Assembly (NCBI RefSeq): GCF_050947875.1
Contig: NC_134572.1
Location: 116,883,709 to 116,947,708 of the forward strand
Length of the DNA stretch: 64,000 nt
Reading direction: 5' to 3'
From: Dermacentor variabilis
Lineage: Eukaryota; Arthropoda; Arachnida; Ixodida; Ixodidae
Shown piece by piece: positions 53,821-64,000 of the stretch. The translations under genes and the position numbers were made by a program. How positions within the stretch are numbered: the first letter of the stretch is position 1; each line of letters begins with the position of its first letter. The notes beneath the pieces were generated by a model that saw only the letters and a program-made list of their open reading frames with translations, made no database searches and had not been told where the DNA came from.

Positions 53821-56800
53821 ATGGATTTGAAGTCGTTGCGCAAACCGAAATTGTTGGAGCTTGCAAGAGAGTTGGGTCTGGATGTCTCAGACAAACTAAG
53901 AAAACCTGAACTGCTAAAGGCTATTCTTGAGTTAGAGGCTGAGGATGACGAGCTGTCGGAATGCCTTGAGACTATTGAGGAGAGGTCAAAAAGGCAGGAG
54001 CGCGAACTTAAAGAGCAAAAAGAGAAACAGGAGCGCGAACTTAAAGAGCAGAAAGAAAAAGAAGAGCGCGAACACGCTTTGGAAATGAAGCGTCTCGAGG
54101 TAGAGATGGAACGCGCTCGTAATGGAAGTCAGGCACACGGTGCAGGAGAACGAGTATTGTTCAAAATGACTGACCTGATGCGGCCGTTTAAGCTTGGAGA
54201 GGACATTGGTTTGTTCCTGGTTAACTTTGAGCGAACGTGCGAGAAGCAGGGGTTCTGTCGGGAAACGTGGCCACAGCGCTTGCTCACTTTGTTACCCGGC
54301 GAGGCGGCCGACGTAGTCGCTCGCTTGGATAGAGAGGAGGCAGAGGATTTCGACAAAGTAAAATCGAGTCTGCTAAAAAAGTACCGGCTGTCTGCGGAAG
54401 CGTTCCGTCGGAAGTTTCGGGAAAATGAGAAAGGCAGAAGTGAGTCATATACAGAGTTTGCGTATAGGCTTATGTCGAACATGCAGGAGTGGCTCAAAGA
54501 AGAGAAAGCGTTTGGTGACCACGATAAAGTTCTGCAGTGTTTCGGGCTAGAACAGTTTTATAGTCGGTTACCTGAGAACGTGCGATACTGGGTCTTGGAT
54601 AGGCCAGACGTTTGTACGGTGGCTAAAGCCGCTGAGCTAGCCGAGGAGTTTGTGACGCGTCGAGCTCGCGGAGCTAAGGACGGTCAAAAGGGTGAATTTG
54701 GCTCCAAGTCTGAGAGGCCAAGGTTCACGCCCATGAGATTTAAGGGGGACACGCGTAGTGAGGATGCGAGTGAAAGCAATCCGACCAAACGTAAAGAGAC
54801 GGCAGCCGAAGCCGAACGCAGAAAGCGGTTCGAGATGAGGCGAGCGGGCGTTTGTTATACGTGCCAGAAGCCGGGTCACTTTTCGGCGCAGTGTCCGGAA
54901 ACAACACCAAAAGTTGTGTTTTTTTCAATAGGCAGCACGGACGAGAACATGAAGCTTCTCGAGCCTTACATGCGAGACCTCCTCGTGAACGGGAAAGAGT
55001 GCCGAGTGCTTCGCGATTCCGCAGCTACGATGGATGTAGTTCACCCATCTTACGTAGAACCCCATATGTTCACGGGCGAGTGCGCGTGGATCAAGCAAGC
55101 CGTGGAAGCTCATAGCGTGTGTCTGCCGGTAGCAAAAGTGCTTATTGAAGGACCTTTCGGAGCGCTTGAGACGGAGGCGGCAGTGTCATCTATGCTGCCA
55201 CCCCAGTACCCGTACCTATTTTCAAACAGGTCCGATCACCTCCTGCGCGAGAAGGGGCTTTTGTTTGGTGAAGCTAGTGTTCAGGCCTTAACCAGATCGA
55301 AGGTTCGGGAGCTCGCTGCAAAGGCGGTAGTTGCGGGGCCGACGTTATCAAACAACGAAAAAGGGTCAGAGGCGCAGCAAGCTGATATTCAGGGCACGCC
55401 CGAACTGAATAAACTTGAGTCTGTAACGTTAAAGGCGCCAGATACTGGAGAGGAAACGCCCGACGCGGGAAAGTTAGAAGAGCTATCTACTGATTTGCTC
55501 ATCGCGCCTACGTCAGACGGACTTGATAGGTTGCTAAAAGTCAGCCGGACGGCTTTGATAGCCGAGCAAAAAAAGGATGGCAGCCTGGAAAACGTGCGCT
55601 GCAATGTCAAAGAAGGTATCGCCAGGAAAACTGCGCGTTTTGTGGAAAGAGGGGGAGTCCTGTACCGGAAGTATCTAGACCGCCGAGGAGTGGAGTTCGA
55701 TCAGCTGATCGTGCCTCAATGCTATCGTCAGGATCTGTTGCGCTTGTCACACGGGGGTTCGTGGTCCGGACACCTAGGAGTTAAGAAAACTAAGGACCGT
55801 CTCTTGCAAGAGTACTATTGGCCAGGGTGTTTTCGGGACGCAGACCATTTCGTGAGGACATGTGACACTTGTCAGCGGGTGGGCAAACCAGGGGACAAAT
55901 CGAGGGCGCCGTTGAAATTGGTACCTATCATTACGGAGCCTTTTAGACGGCTCGTTATTGATACTGTGGGACCTCTGCCGGTAACAGCCACGGGGTACAG
56001 ACACATTTTGACTGTGATCTGCCCAGCGACAAAGTTCCCTGAAGCAGTGCCGCTTAAAGAACTCAGCTCAGTTGAGATAGTTAATGCACTACTGTCCATA
56101 TTTGCGCGAGTTGGTTTTCCTGCGGAAATCCAATCAGATCAGGGCACAGTGTTTACTAGCGCTTTGACGACAACTTTTCTCGAAAGGTGTGGGGTAAAGC
56201 TGCTACACAGCTCAGTGTACCACCCACAGTCGAATTCCGTTGAGAAGCTCCACTCCGTCATGAAGCGCGTGTTGAGAGCCTTGTGTTTTGAACATCAAAC
56301 TGACTGGGAGCTGTGTCTGCCTGGGGTGATGTTTGCTTTAAGGACCGCGCCGCATGCGGCTACGGGGTTTTCGCCAGCTGAACTGGTGTACGGTCGCTCG
56401 CTTCGATCTCCGCTTCGCATGCTTCGAGAATCGTGGGAAGGTAGGGGCGACGACCCAGTCGTGGTGGAGTACGTGCTTAAGCTCCTCGAACGCTTAAGAA
56501 GGGCACAGGAGTTGTCAGGTGAAGCAATGGCCAAGGCCCAGCAGAGGGCCAAGGTTTATTATGATCGGACAGCCAGGGCCCGTCGTTTTGAGGTTGGCGA
56601 TGAGGTCATGATATTGCGCACATCGCTAAACAACAAACTAGACGTGCAGTGGGAGGGCCCAGCACGAATTGTTCAGAAACTGTCGGACGTTAACTACGTG
56701 GTAAGTCTGCCAGGAAAGCGGAAAGCACAGCAAGTTTACCACTGTAATCTGCTCAAACCTTATAGACAAAGGGAAGCAGTGGTGTGCATGATGATAAACG

Positions 56801-58278
56801 TTCCTGAAGAGCTTCCGGTCGAGCTTCCGGGACTAGGCTCAGTGACGAACAGGGAAGACACCGGTCAAGTCATTAGTGACCTTATCAGTAAAGCACCGCT
56901 GTCGCCCGAGCAGAAAACCGAACTACACCAGCTATTACAAGAGTTTCAAGGTCTGTTCTCTGAGAGGCCTGGTAGGACTTCGGTACTTACTCATGATATA
57001 GAACTTACCTCCCCAGAGCCAGTACGATCCAAGGCGTATCGGGTGTCACCCCGCCAGAGCGATATTATGGAGGCTGAGGTAAAGAAAATGCTACAGCTCG
57101 GTGTTATTGAGGCAGGTGAGAGTGATTATACCTCCCCTTTGATTTTAGTTGAGGTACCGGGCAAGGAACCTCGTCCTTGCGTCGACTACCGCAGGCTTAA
57201 TTCCATCACTAAGGATCAAATTTATCCGATCCCTAACATCGAGGAGCGCCTTGAGAAAGTTAGTAGCGCTCAGTTTATTTCCACCCTAGATCTTGTCAGG
57301 GGTTATTGGCAGGTTCCACTTACAGAAGAGGCTAGTAGGTATGCGGCGTTCATTTCACCAATGGGAACATTCCGTCCTAAAGTGTTGAGTTTTGGTTTGA
57401 AGAACGCGCCATACTGTTTTTCAAGTCTCATGGATAAAGTGTTGCGGGGACAGCAAGAATTCGCTTTACCGTATCTAGACGACGTAGCGATATTCTCCGC
57501 ATCCTGGTCTGAGCATATGACACACTTGCGGGCAGTGCTAACCCGCCTGCGCGAAGCGGGCTTGACAGTCAAGGCTCCTAAGTGCCAGATAGCACAGGCC
57601 GAGGTTGTCTACCTCGGTCACGTGATTGGTCAGGGTCGTCGCCGCCCCTCTGAAATAAAAGTGGCCGCTGTGCGAGACTTTCCGCAACCGCGCACCAAGA
57701 CCGATATTCGGTCGTTCTTGGGTGTCGCCGGCTACTATCAGAGGTACATCCCTAGGTACTCTGATATCGCGGCTCCCCTGACGGATGCTCTAAGAAAGAC
57801 AGAGCCTCAAACAGTCGTCTGGGACGAGACCAAGGAAAGAGCTTTTAGCGCCCTAAAGAGTGCCCTAACAAGCCAGCCTGTGCTACGATCGCCAGACTAT
57901 ACAAAAGGGTTCATTGTTCAGTGCGATGCTAGTGAGCGAGGCATGGGCGTTGTACTGTGCCAACGGGAAAATGGAGAAGTAGAACACCCCGTCCTGTATG
58001 CTAGTCGTAAGCTGACCAGTCGTGAGCAGGCGTATAGCGCCACCGAGAAAGAGTGTGCATGTCTCGTGTGGGCCGTTCAGAAATTGTCATGCTATCTAGC
58101 CGGCTCGAGGTTTATCATTGAGACGGATCACTGCCCTCTCCAATGGCTGCAGACCATCTCTCCCAAAAATGGCCGCCTCCTGCGCTGGAGCCTCGCTTTA
58201 CAACAATATTCCTTTGAGGTGCGTTACAAAAAGGGGAGTCTCAACGGTAACGCCGATGGCTTAAGTCGAAGCCCCTAA
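53821..58278 (+). CDS. Gag-pol polyprotein of copy 2 (gag-PR-IN-RT-RNase H), intact
   Basis: 1485 codons, nearly identical to the copy 1 protein and with the same unusual order: SAP-like start, coiled coil, SCAN-like capsid part, CCHC knuckle, DSAAT protease motif, integrase (HHCC, D-D-E), then RT (YLDD) and RNase H. The coiled coil differs: copy 2 has a direct duplication of RQERELKEQKEK, accounting for most of its extra length. No stop or frameshift is present, so it could encode active proteins. Confidence 0.94.
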   Translation: MDLKSLRKPKLLELARELGLDVSDKLRKPELLKAILELEAEDDELSECLETIEERSKRQERELKEQKEKQERELKEQKEKEEREHALEMKRLEVEMERARNGSQAHGAGERVLFKMTDLMRPFKLGEDIGLFLVNFERTCEKQGFCRETWPQRLLTLLPGEAADVVARLDREEAEDFDKVKSSLLKKYRLSAEAFRRKFRENEKGRSESYTEFAYRLMSNMQEWLKEEKAFGDHDKVLQCFGLEQFYSRLPENVRYWVLDRPDVCTVAKAAELAEEFVTRRARGAKDGQKGEFGSKSERPRFTPMRFKGDTRSEDASESNPTKRKETAAEAERRKRFEMRRAGVCYTCQKPGHFSAQCPETTPKVVFFSIGSTDENMKLLEPYMRDLLVNGKECRVLRDSAATMDVVHPSYVEPHMFTGECAWIKQAVEAHSVCLPVAKVLIEGPFGALETEAAVSSMLPPQYPYLFSNRSDHLLREKGLLFGEASVQALTRSKVRELAAKAVVAGPTLSNNEKGSEAQQADIQGTPELNKLESVTLKAPDTGEETPDAGKLEELSTDLLIAPTSDGLDRLLKVSRTALIAEQKKDGSLENVRCNVKEGIARKTARFVERGGVLYRKYLDRRGVEFDQLIVPQCYRQDLLRLSHGGSWSGHLGVKKTKDRLLQEYYWPGCFRDADHFVRTCDTCQRVGKPGDKSRAPLKLVPIITEPFRRLVIDTVGPLPVTATGYRHILTVICPATKFPEAVPLKELSSVEIVNALLSIFARVGFPAEIQSDQGTVFTSALTTTFLERCGVKLLHSSVYHPQSNSVEKLHSVMKRVLRALCFEHQTDWELCLPGVMFALRTAPHAATGFSPAELVYGRSLRSPLRMLRESWEGRGDDPVVVEYVLKLLERLRRAQELSGEAMAKAQQRAKVYYDRTARARRFEVGDEVMILRTSLNNKLDVQWEGPARIVQKLSDVNYVVSLPGKRKAQQVYHCNLLKPYRQREAVVCMMINVPEELPVELPGLGSVTNREDTGQVISDLISKAPLSPEQKTELHQLLQEFQGLFSERPGRTSVLTHDIELTSPEPVRSKAYRVSPRQSDIMEAEVKKMLQLGVIEAGESDYTSPLILVEVPGKEPRPCVDYRRLNSITKDQIYPIPNIEERLEKVSSAQFISTLDLVRGYWQVPLTEEASRYAAFISPMGTFRPKVLSFGLKNAPYCFSSLMDKVLRGQQEFALPYLDDVAIFSASWSEHMTHLRAVLTRLREAGLTVKAPKCQIAQAEVVYLGHVIGQGRRRPSEIKVAAVRDFPQPRTKTDIRSFLGVAGYYQRYIPRYSDIAAPLTDALRKTEPQTVVWDETKERAFSALKSALTSQPVLRSPDYTKGFIVQCDASERGMGVVLCQRENGEVEHPVLYASRKLTSREQAYSATEKECACLVWAVQKLSCYLAGSRFIIETDHCPLQWLQTISPKNGRLLRWSLALQQYSFEVRYKKGSLNGNADGLSRSP

Positions 58279-58764
58279 CGTAGGAATCAGCCTCAAAATT
58301 GTTTGTTACTGATGTTTTTCTTCCTGAGGCAGGATTTTTTTTTAACATATTGCTTTTGTTTAGTGTTTCAAAGTGATGATATGCTTTCTAGTGCAATTTT
58401 TCAATTTGTGGACGCGTTCTGAGTGATGCTAGACTACTGTAAGGAACTAGGCAGTGGTATAAAAAGGGGAAAGAGCCTGGCAGGGCTTAGTGAGGGTTGT
58501 GCCGTGCTTGCTGACTGAGCGGTTGAGTTTCAGCGTAGTTCTAACGCTTGCCGGGAACGAGAACAAAAATGTGAACTCTCCCGAAGTCACTTTGCAGTGT
58601 CCCGTGCGAACCTGAACGAGAGAACGAGGCCTTCTCTGTGCGCTGCGCTCAAGAAACGTCAAGGGACGCCCGACTTCGGTTATGAGCATCATCGAGCGAC
58701 ATCCCTCCGGACAGCGGATGCAGTCCCCTGTCCATCGGGATCTCCTTCCCCCGGCGGGGCGGTC
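58279..58764 (+). other. 3' non-coding part of copy 2
   Basis: Matches 4773-5257 of copy 1, including TATAAAAA at 58458-58465 and the G-rich tract just before the LTR. Confidence 0.6.
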
Positions 58765-59616
58765 TGTTGCGTTTCGCCTGCGACACGTGGTTTTGCCGGC
58801 GCGACTGCGGCGGGGCGGCAGACATTTTGGCCCGATCGTCGTCGCCGCAACACTCATCGCCAGGTGTTTCCAGGCGCGACTGCGGCGATGCGACCGCCTA
58901 GGGATCATCCTCGCATTCCAGTCATTGTGCCCGAAACAGGCGATGCCAAAGCAGGGATCTCATTCCAGTTATTGGGCCCGAAACAGGCGATGCCAATGCA
59001 GGGATCTCGTTCCAGTCATTGTGCCCGAAACAGGCGATGCCAAAGCAGGGATCTCATTCCAGTTATTGGGCCCGAAACAGGCGATGCCAAAGCAGGGATC
59101 TCGTTCCAGTCATTATGCCCGAAACAGGCGATGCCAAAGCAGGGACCATCTTCTCATTACAGTCATTGTGTCCGACCGGCAGCGCCACGACAGGGTGCTA
59201 CGAGATCGTGCTCGACATGGTGCTACGGCATCGCTACGACAGTGTGCGTCACCATTAGCCCATTGTACATTCACGTGCTCGTCTTTTGAGGGGTTCCTTC
59301 TTGCCCTCAACTGCGAGAGTATAAAAACAGCTGCCCCCGGACGCCAAAAGGAGGGCTCCGATTTCTTCTGTTGAGTGAAGTGCTCTCCCGTCTCTCTACT
59401 TCGGTCAAACCTGACCGCCAACTCTTTGCGATGTTAAAATAAACAAGTTGTTTCGTTGTTACCAGTCGACTCATGCTTTGCCGGGACCTTCGGATGCTTC
59501 CAGTTGTACCCCAGGCCGCCAGGCCAACGCTACCCTTGGGGCTTGCGACCCAGGTACAACCACGGGCGTCAGCGCCGAGTTCCCAACAGATCGTACCAGC
59601 AGTCCGATCCCAAACA
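58765..59616 (+). repeat. 3' LTR of Gmr1-like copy 2
   Basis: 852 bp, one difference from the 5' LTR (T at 58997). TATAAAAA at 59320-59327, AATAAA at 59438-59443, followed by AGGT (59617-59620). Confidence 0.95.
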
Positions 59617-59620
59617 AGGT

Positions 59621-61247
59621 TGTCCATTGCGCGTTCGAGAGCATTTGCAATGGAGGCGTCGAGCAACGTGGCAAGCTTACAGTCTATTGCGTCGTTCAGG
59701 TTGCGTTCTATCCGCTGTTGCAGCTCAGTGAGGGCCTCACAGTTGACATTTCCTTCTGAAGTGTATGCTGGTGGTGCCGCTGTTGAGATTGGTTCGAGAG
59801 CTTTGCGCTTGTGCGGGGTTGGTTGTTGGGTGGTGTGCGGGCAATCTATTGCAGGGACAGGAAGGATGTCTGCATTTGATGGTAAGTGTTTGGGTTGTGT
59901 GTCTGCAAGTTGTGATTTGAGCTTAGCGTTTTCTGTCTTGAGGTCCTGTATCTCAGCACGTAAGGATCGGAGCTCATGCATGAAGCTGTGCATGGTACCG
60001 TCGCTAACTGTGTTCACTGGGGTTGCTATAGGTTGTGAGGTGTGACCTGTGTGGGAGACAATGCTGGCCCAGCTTACCTTGGGGGGTGTGTCTTGCACTT
60101 TAACTGTTGTCGTTCGAAGGCTTGCGTTTCCTTGCTGCTGCGGTGGTGTTGAATCCGGTCCGCTCCGGGAGTGACTGCGTCCTTGTGACTGACTGCGACC
60201 TCGGGAGCGGCTGCGTCCACGAGACCGACTGCGTCCGCGTGAGTTGCTGCGTTCGGGAGCCTGCGGTTGTGGTGTCGGCTTCGGTGTTGGCAGAGCTGAG
60301 TCTCCATTTGCTGAAGTCGATGACCCCGTCTCCTGGTCCGCTCCTTGCTGTCCCAGTCGTAGGCGTTGCCATCGTCGTTGGAGTAGGAGGTGTGGTGTCT
60401 GGAAGCGGCGATGGCAGGACTTATCGCCAGTCGGGTGGCCTTTGCCGCAGAGCGCGCAGCAAGGGTGACAGGGGTGATCATCCGGTGGATTTACTGTGTC
60501 ACAGCTCTTGCATTTCTTCTGGGTTGGAGTGGGGCATACATCGGCCCTGTGGCCGACGGTCCCGCAGATGTCGCAGACCTCGATGCGCTTCTTATGTAGA
60601 TAGCATTTGTATTCTGCTCCGCGGTAGTAGACATGGTACGGTACTTGCTTTCCGTCGAATACGATGAGCACTGAATTAGTACTGCCCATTCGTCGGGCCT
60701 GCAGAATCGTAGGGTTCTTCTTGTAAACGAGACTGTTGGTAATGTCTTCTTCTGTGTCATATGCAGGGATGTTATGTATGACTCCTTTGGCTGTGTCCTC
60801 CGGCGGTGTGACGTATGCTGTGGCTGCGTAGCGGACTGCTCCGATGGGGAGGCTGCGGATGCGGCAGTATTTTTCGGCGTTAGACATGATTGGCGTGCTA
60901 ACTACAATGACGTTATTATCCGTGCATGAGCGGTAAATGTCGTCCTCTGCTTCTTTGGTTGTAATGCCCGTGATCTGTAGTATTGAGTCGCGTATCTGGG
61001 CGTCTCCTAGTTCGGACACGTTGAAACCGTCTCTTGGGCGTATGACGATCTTGATATCGTTCTTCGGAAGTCGTGGTTGCCGTGGTGCGCGTGGGCGTAG
61101 TGCGGACTGCTGGGTACTCTTGGTGCGTGCGCTTGCTGTTGCACGGAGGGAGCCATGTATGGGTAGGGATGATGCCTGCGTAGTCTGTCGTTGCTTACGG
61201 TGGCTGACAAGCCACCCTGCCTCAACGGTAACTTCTTCGGGGGCTAT
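59621..61247 (-). pseudogene. I-like LINE ORF1, N-terminal and central part
   Basis: Minus-strand frame, open from about 61247, with no clear ATG in frame (a small indel near 61250 may have removed it). An N-terminal RNA-binding-like domain (NDIKIVIRPRDGFNVSE) precedes zinc knuckles CDICGTVGHRADVC, a CKSC block and CALCGKGHPTGDKSC (~60590-60410), an Arg/Ser repeat region (~60250-60150) and a coiled coil (~59990-59900). It is cut at 59620 by the LTR element and resumes at 52613. It would bind LINE RNA. Confidence 0.85.
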
Positions 61248-61634
61248 TTCCTACTACCTCCATAACCTCTACTACCTCCATAATGAGGGCAGGGGCTGCG
61301 CTTACTTGATCTCACGGGGATGCGAGTCGTTGGGCGAAGTCCTCGGGAGCCGGGACTGCGGCAGCGACGCCGCGCACCTTCGTAGCTGCGGCGCACCTGT
61401 TTCTCGGCCAGACGGAGCAGCTGAAGATCTTGTTAGGGTTAGCAATCTTGTGGTCGTAGAAACCCTTGTCCTGGGTCCCTGGCGTCGGGACTGGTCTTGA
61501 TCGGTAGCGGATCACTTCCGGAAGCTGGTTCCGACGTTAGTTTGGGTCCAGCGGTGATTGTTTGGCCACAAGAGTTTGAAATATACGGAGCCCATACGAG
61601 GCGCATGCACTCCGTCAGCGTCGTCGTCGTCTCT
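61248..61634 (-). other. 5' UTR of the I-like LINE
   Basis: Non-coding leader of the minus-strand LINE, beginning next to the 16-bp duplication at 61635. An internal promoter is expected but not identified. Two CCTCCATAA-type short repeats lie at ~61255-61285. Confidence 0.6.
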
Positions 61635-61650
61635 CCACAACGTGGAGAGA
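61635..61650. repeat. 16-bp target duplication (right)
   Basis: Exact repeat of 48665-48680. Confidence 0.9.
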
Positions 61651-62618
61651 CATTATTAAAACCAAGCCCCTCCCCCGGAACATGCAGCCGGGGAGGAACA
61701 ACGAGAGACGCTCTGCGCGGGCCAAGGCACTGGCTCGACAGCTGGAAGAGGACCCCGAGGTCCTCTACGCGGACGCCTCGCTTCCCAAGCATGGCACTGG
61801 AGCAACGGCGGTCGTCACCACCATTGATAAACTGGTCACAGGCGCCTCGATACGGACGACGCATACAGCCGAAGCAGAAGAAGTGGCCGTGGCCCTCGCA
61901 CTCGCACAACCGGGACTGAGGACCGTGGTCACAGACTCCCAGACGGCCTACGCAAGCTACCGCAAGGGGAATATCTCTCCCGCGGCACTAGCGATCCTCA
62001 CCAAATGCAAATCACCGGGACGGGCCGTTGAGCTCGTGTGGGTCCCGGCTCACTCGCAAGTGGAAGGCAACGCACTCGCCGACCACTATGCCCGAGAACT
62101 TTCAATCCGGGCCGAGGACGAGCCAGAGCTACCGCACCCCGTGAAAAGCTACAAAGAAATCACGAAAACGTACAGAAGCGGCAGATGTAGGCTTCCCCGT
62201 CCGCATCCGCAACTCAACCGAATGCAGCAAACGATCGTGCGACGCATGCAAGCGAGGTCGCTAGCGCATCCCGTGCTCTTGCACAAGATGTTCCCAACAG
62301 AGCATGACACTTCATGCCCTTTTTGCAGACGGTCAAAAGGCACTCTAGCACACATCCTTGCAGAGTGCACTAAGCTCAAGAACCCCGCCCCCCCATCCCT
62401 ACCCCCCACCCTCCCCAGCCCCAACCCCCCCCCGAGCGATGGGAGACCTTGTTGTCCAGCCCCGACCTACCGACCCAGCTCGCGCTGGCGGCTAGGGGCC
62501 AGGAACTGCTGGACGCATATGGGACCTGAGCAGAAGGTTCCACCCCATCTGGTGCCAGCGCGCACCAACCGTCACTAAGGGCTCAGCACAAAAGTTGATT
62601 CTCTCTCTCTCTCTCTCT
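61651..62618 (+). pseudogene. Outer I-like LINE, RNase H and 3' end (continues from 48680)
   Basis: The frame of 48302-48680 continues here: RNase H with LYADASLPKHG, VTDSQTAYASY and WVPAHSQVEGNALADHYA, then a Cys/His end (CPFCRRSKGTLAHILAEC). The coding end is Pro-rich and probably frameshifted after ~62390. The 3' UTR ends AAAAGTTGATT then (CT)n at 62601-62618. Confidence 0.87.
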
Positions 62619-62629
62619 GGACAGGAGCG
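62619..62629. repeat. 11-bp target duplication (right)
   Basis: Exact repeat of 48291-48301, immediately after the (CT)n tail of the outer LINE. Confidence 0.85.

Positions 62630-64000
<1,371 letters not shown>

Larger units (their letters stand above)
52614..59616 (+). mobile_element. Gmr1-like LTR retrotransposon, copy 2 (complete)
   Basis: 7003 bp with two 852-bp LTRs, TG...CA ends and AGGT duplications. Primer-binding site, one gag-pol frame, 3' non-coding region with TATA, G-rich pre-LTR tract. The LTRs differ at one position by eye (A at 52846, T at 58997). It is inserted in ORF1 of the minus-strand I-like LINE. Confidence 0.96.
48681..61634 (-). mobile_element. I-like LINE, full length, interrupted by Gmr1-like copy 2
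   Basis: About 5.9 kb without the LTR element. It has a 5' UTR (~61250-61634), ORF1 with three zinc knuckles, and ORF2 with endonuclease, RT, RNase H and a Cys/His end; the 3' end reads AAAGTTTTTATCTCTCTC. RNase H plus multi-knuckle ORF1 places it in the I group (I/Nimb/LOA-type); exact clade not assigned. Confidence 0.9.

Noticed and set aside
62149..62424. Minus-strand frames opposite the LINE RNase H
   Set aside because: Shadow of the plus-strand LINE coding sequence.

Overview
This is eukaryotic, repeat-dominated DNA, most likely from a hard tick (Ixodidae). The reasons are three copies of a ~240-bp tRNA-headed SINE of the kind known from hard ticks, several arthropod-type LINE clades, an RTE LINE with a (TGA)n tail, and one exon resembling arthropod corticotropin-releasing-hormone-binding protein. 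The organism call is an inference from sequence style. There is no bacterial or organellar character.

Layout. (1) 1-6083: 5'-clipped LTR retrotransposon (copy 1) with one intact gag-pol frame in which integrase precedes reverse transcriptase, the Gmr1-like order. Its gag resembles the ancestor of the SCAN domain. (2) 6084-18845: a four-level nest. A decayed minus-strand LINE was hit by a short SINE-like element (9-bp duplication), which was hit by an L1/Tx1-like LINE (17-bp duplication), which was hit by a canonical Ty3/gypsy element with identical 143-bp LTRs (4-bp duplication). (3) 18846-27280: mostly non-coding, with a SINE, an (AT)n tract, a LINE 3' remnant, a likely CRHBP-like exon (23850-24007, minus) and a 1.1-kb TA-flanked inverted-repeat element inserted in a tRNA-like sequence. 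(4) 27281-30750: RTE-clade LINE with an intact frame, carrying a SINE in its 5' region. (5) 30728-48262: sparse DNA with a second well-preserved SINE, piggyBac transposase debris, a THAP-domain first exon, LINE 3' ends, two foldback elements and a candidate second CRHBP-like exon (43998-44058). (6) 48263-62629: a triple nest. A plus-strand I-like LINE fragment contains a full-length minus-strand I-like LINE (16-bp duplication), whose ORF1 contains a second, complete Gmr1-like LTR element (52614-59616, 4-bp duplication, LTRs differing at one base). (7) 62630-64000: flank with a microsatellite and no recognised gene.

Most coding capacity here belongs to mobile elements acting for themselves. 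The cellular gene signals are the CRHBP-like exon(s) and the THAP exon; their introns have been filled by retroelements. The youngest events, judged by LTR identity and intact frames, are the gypsy element at 12037-17114 and the Gmr1-like copy 2.
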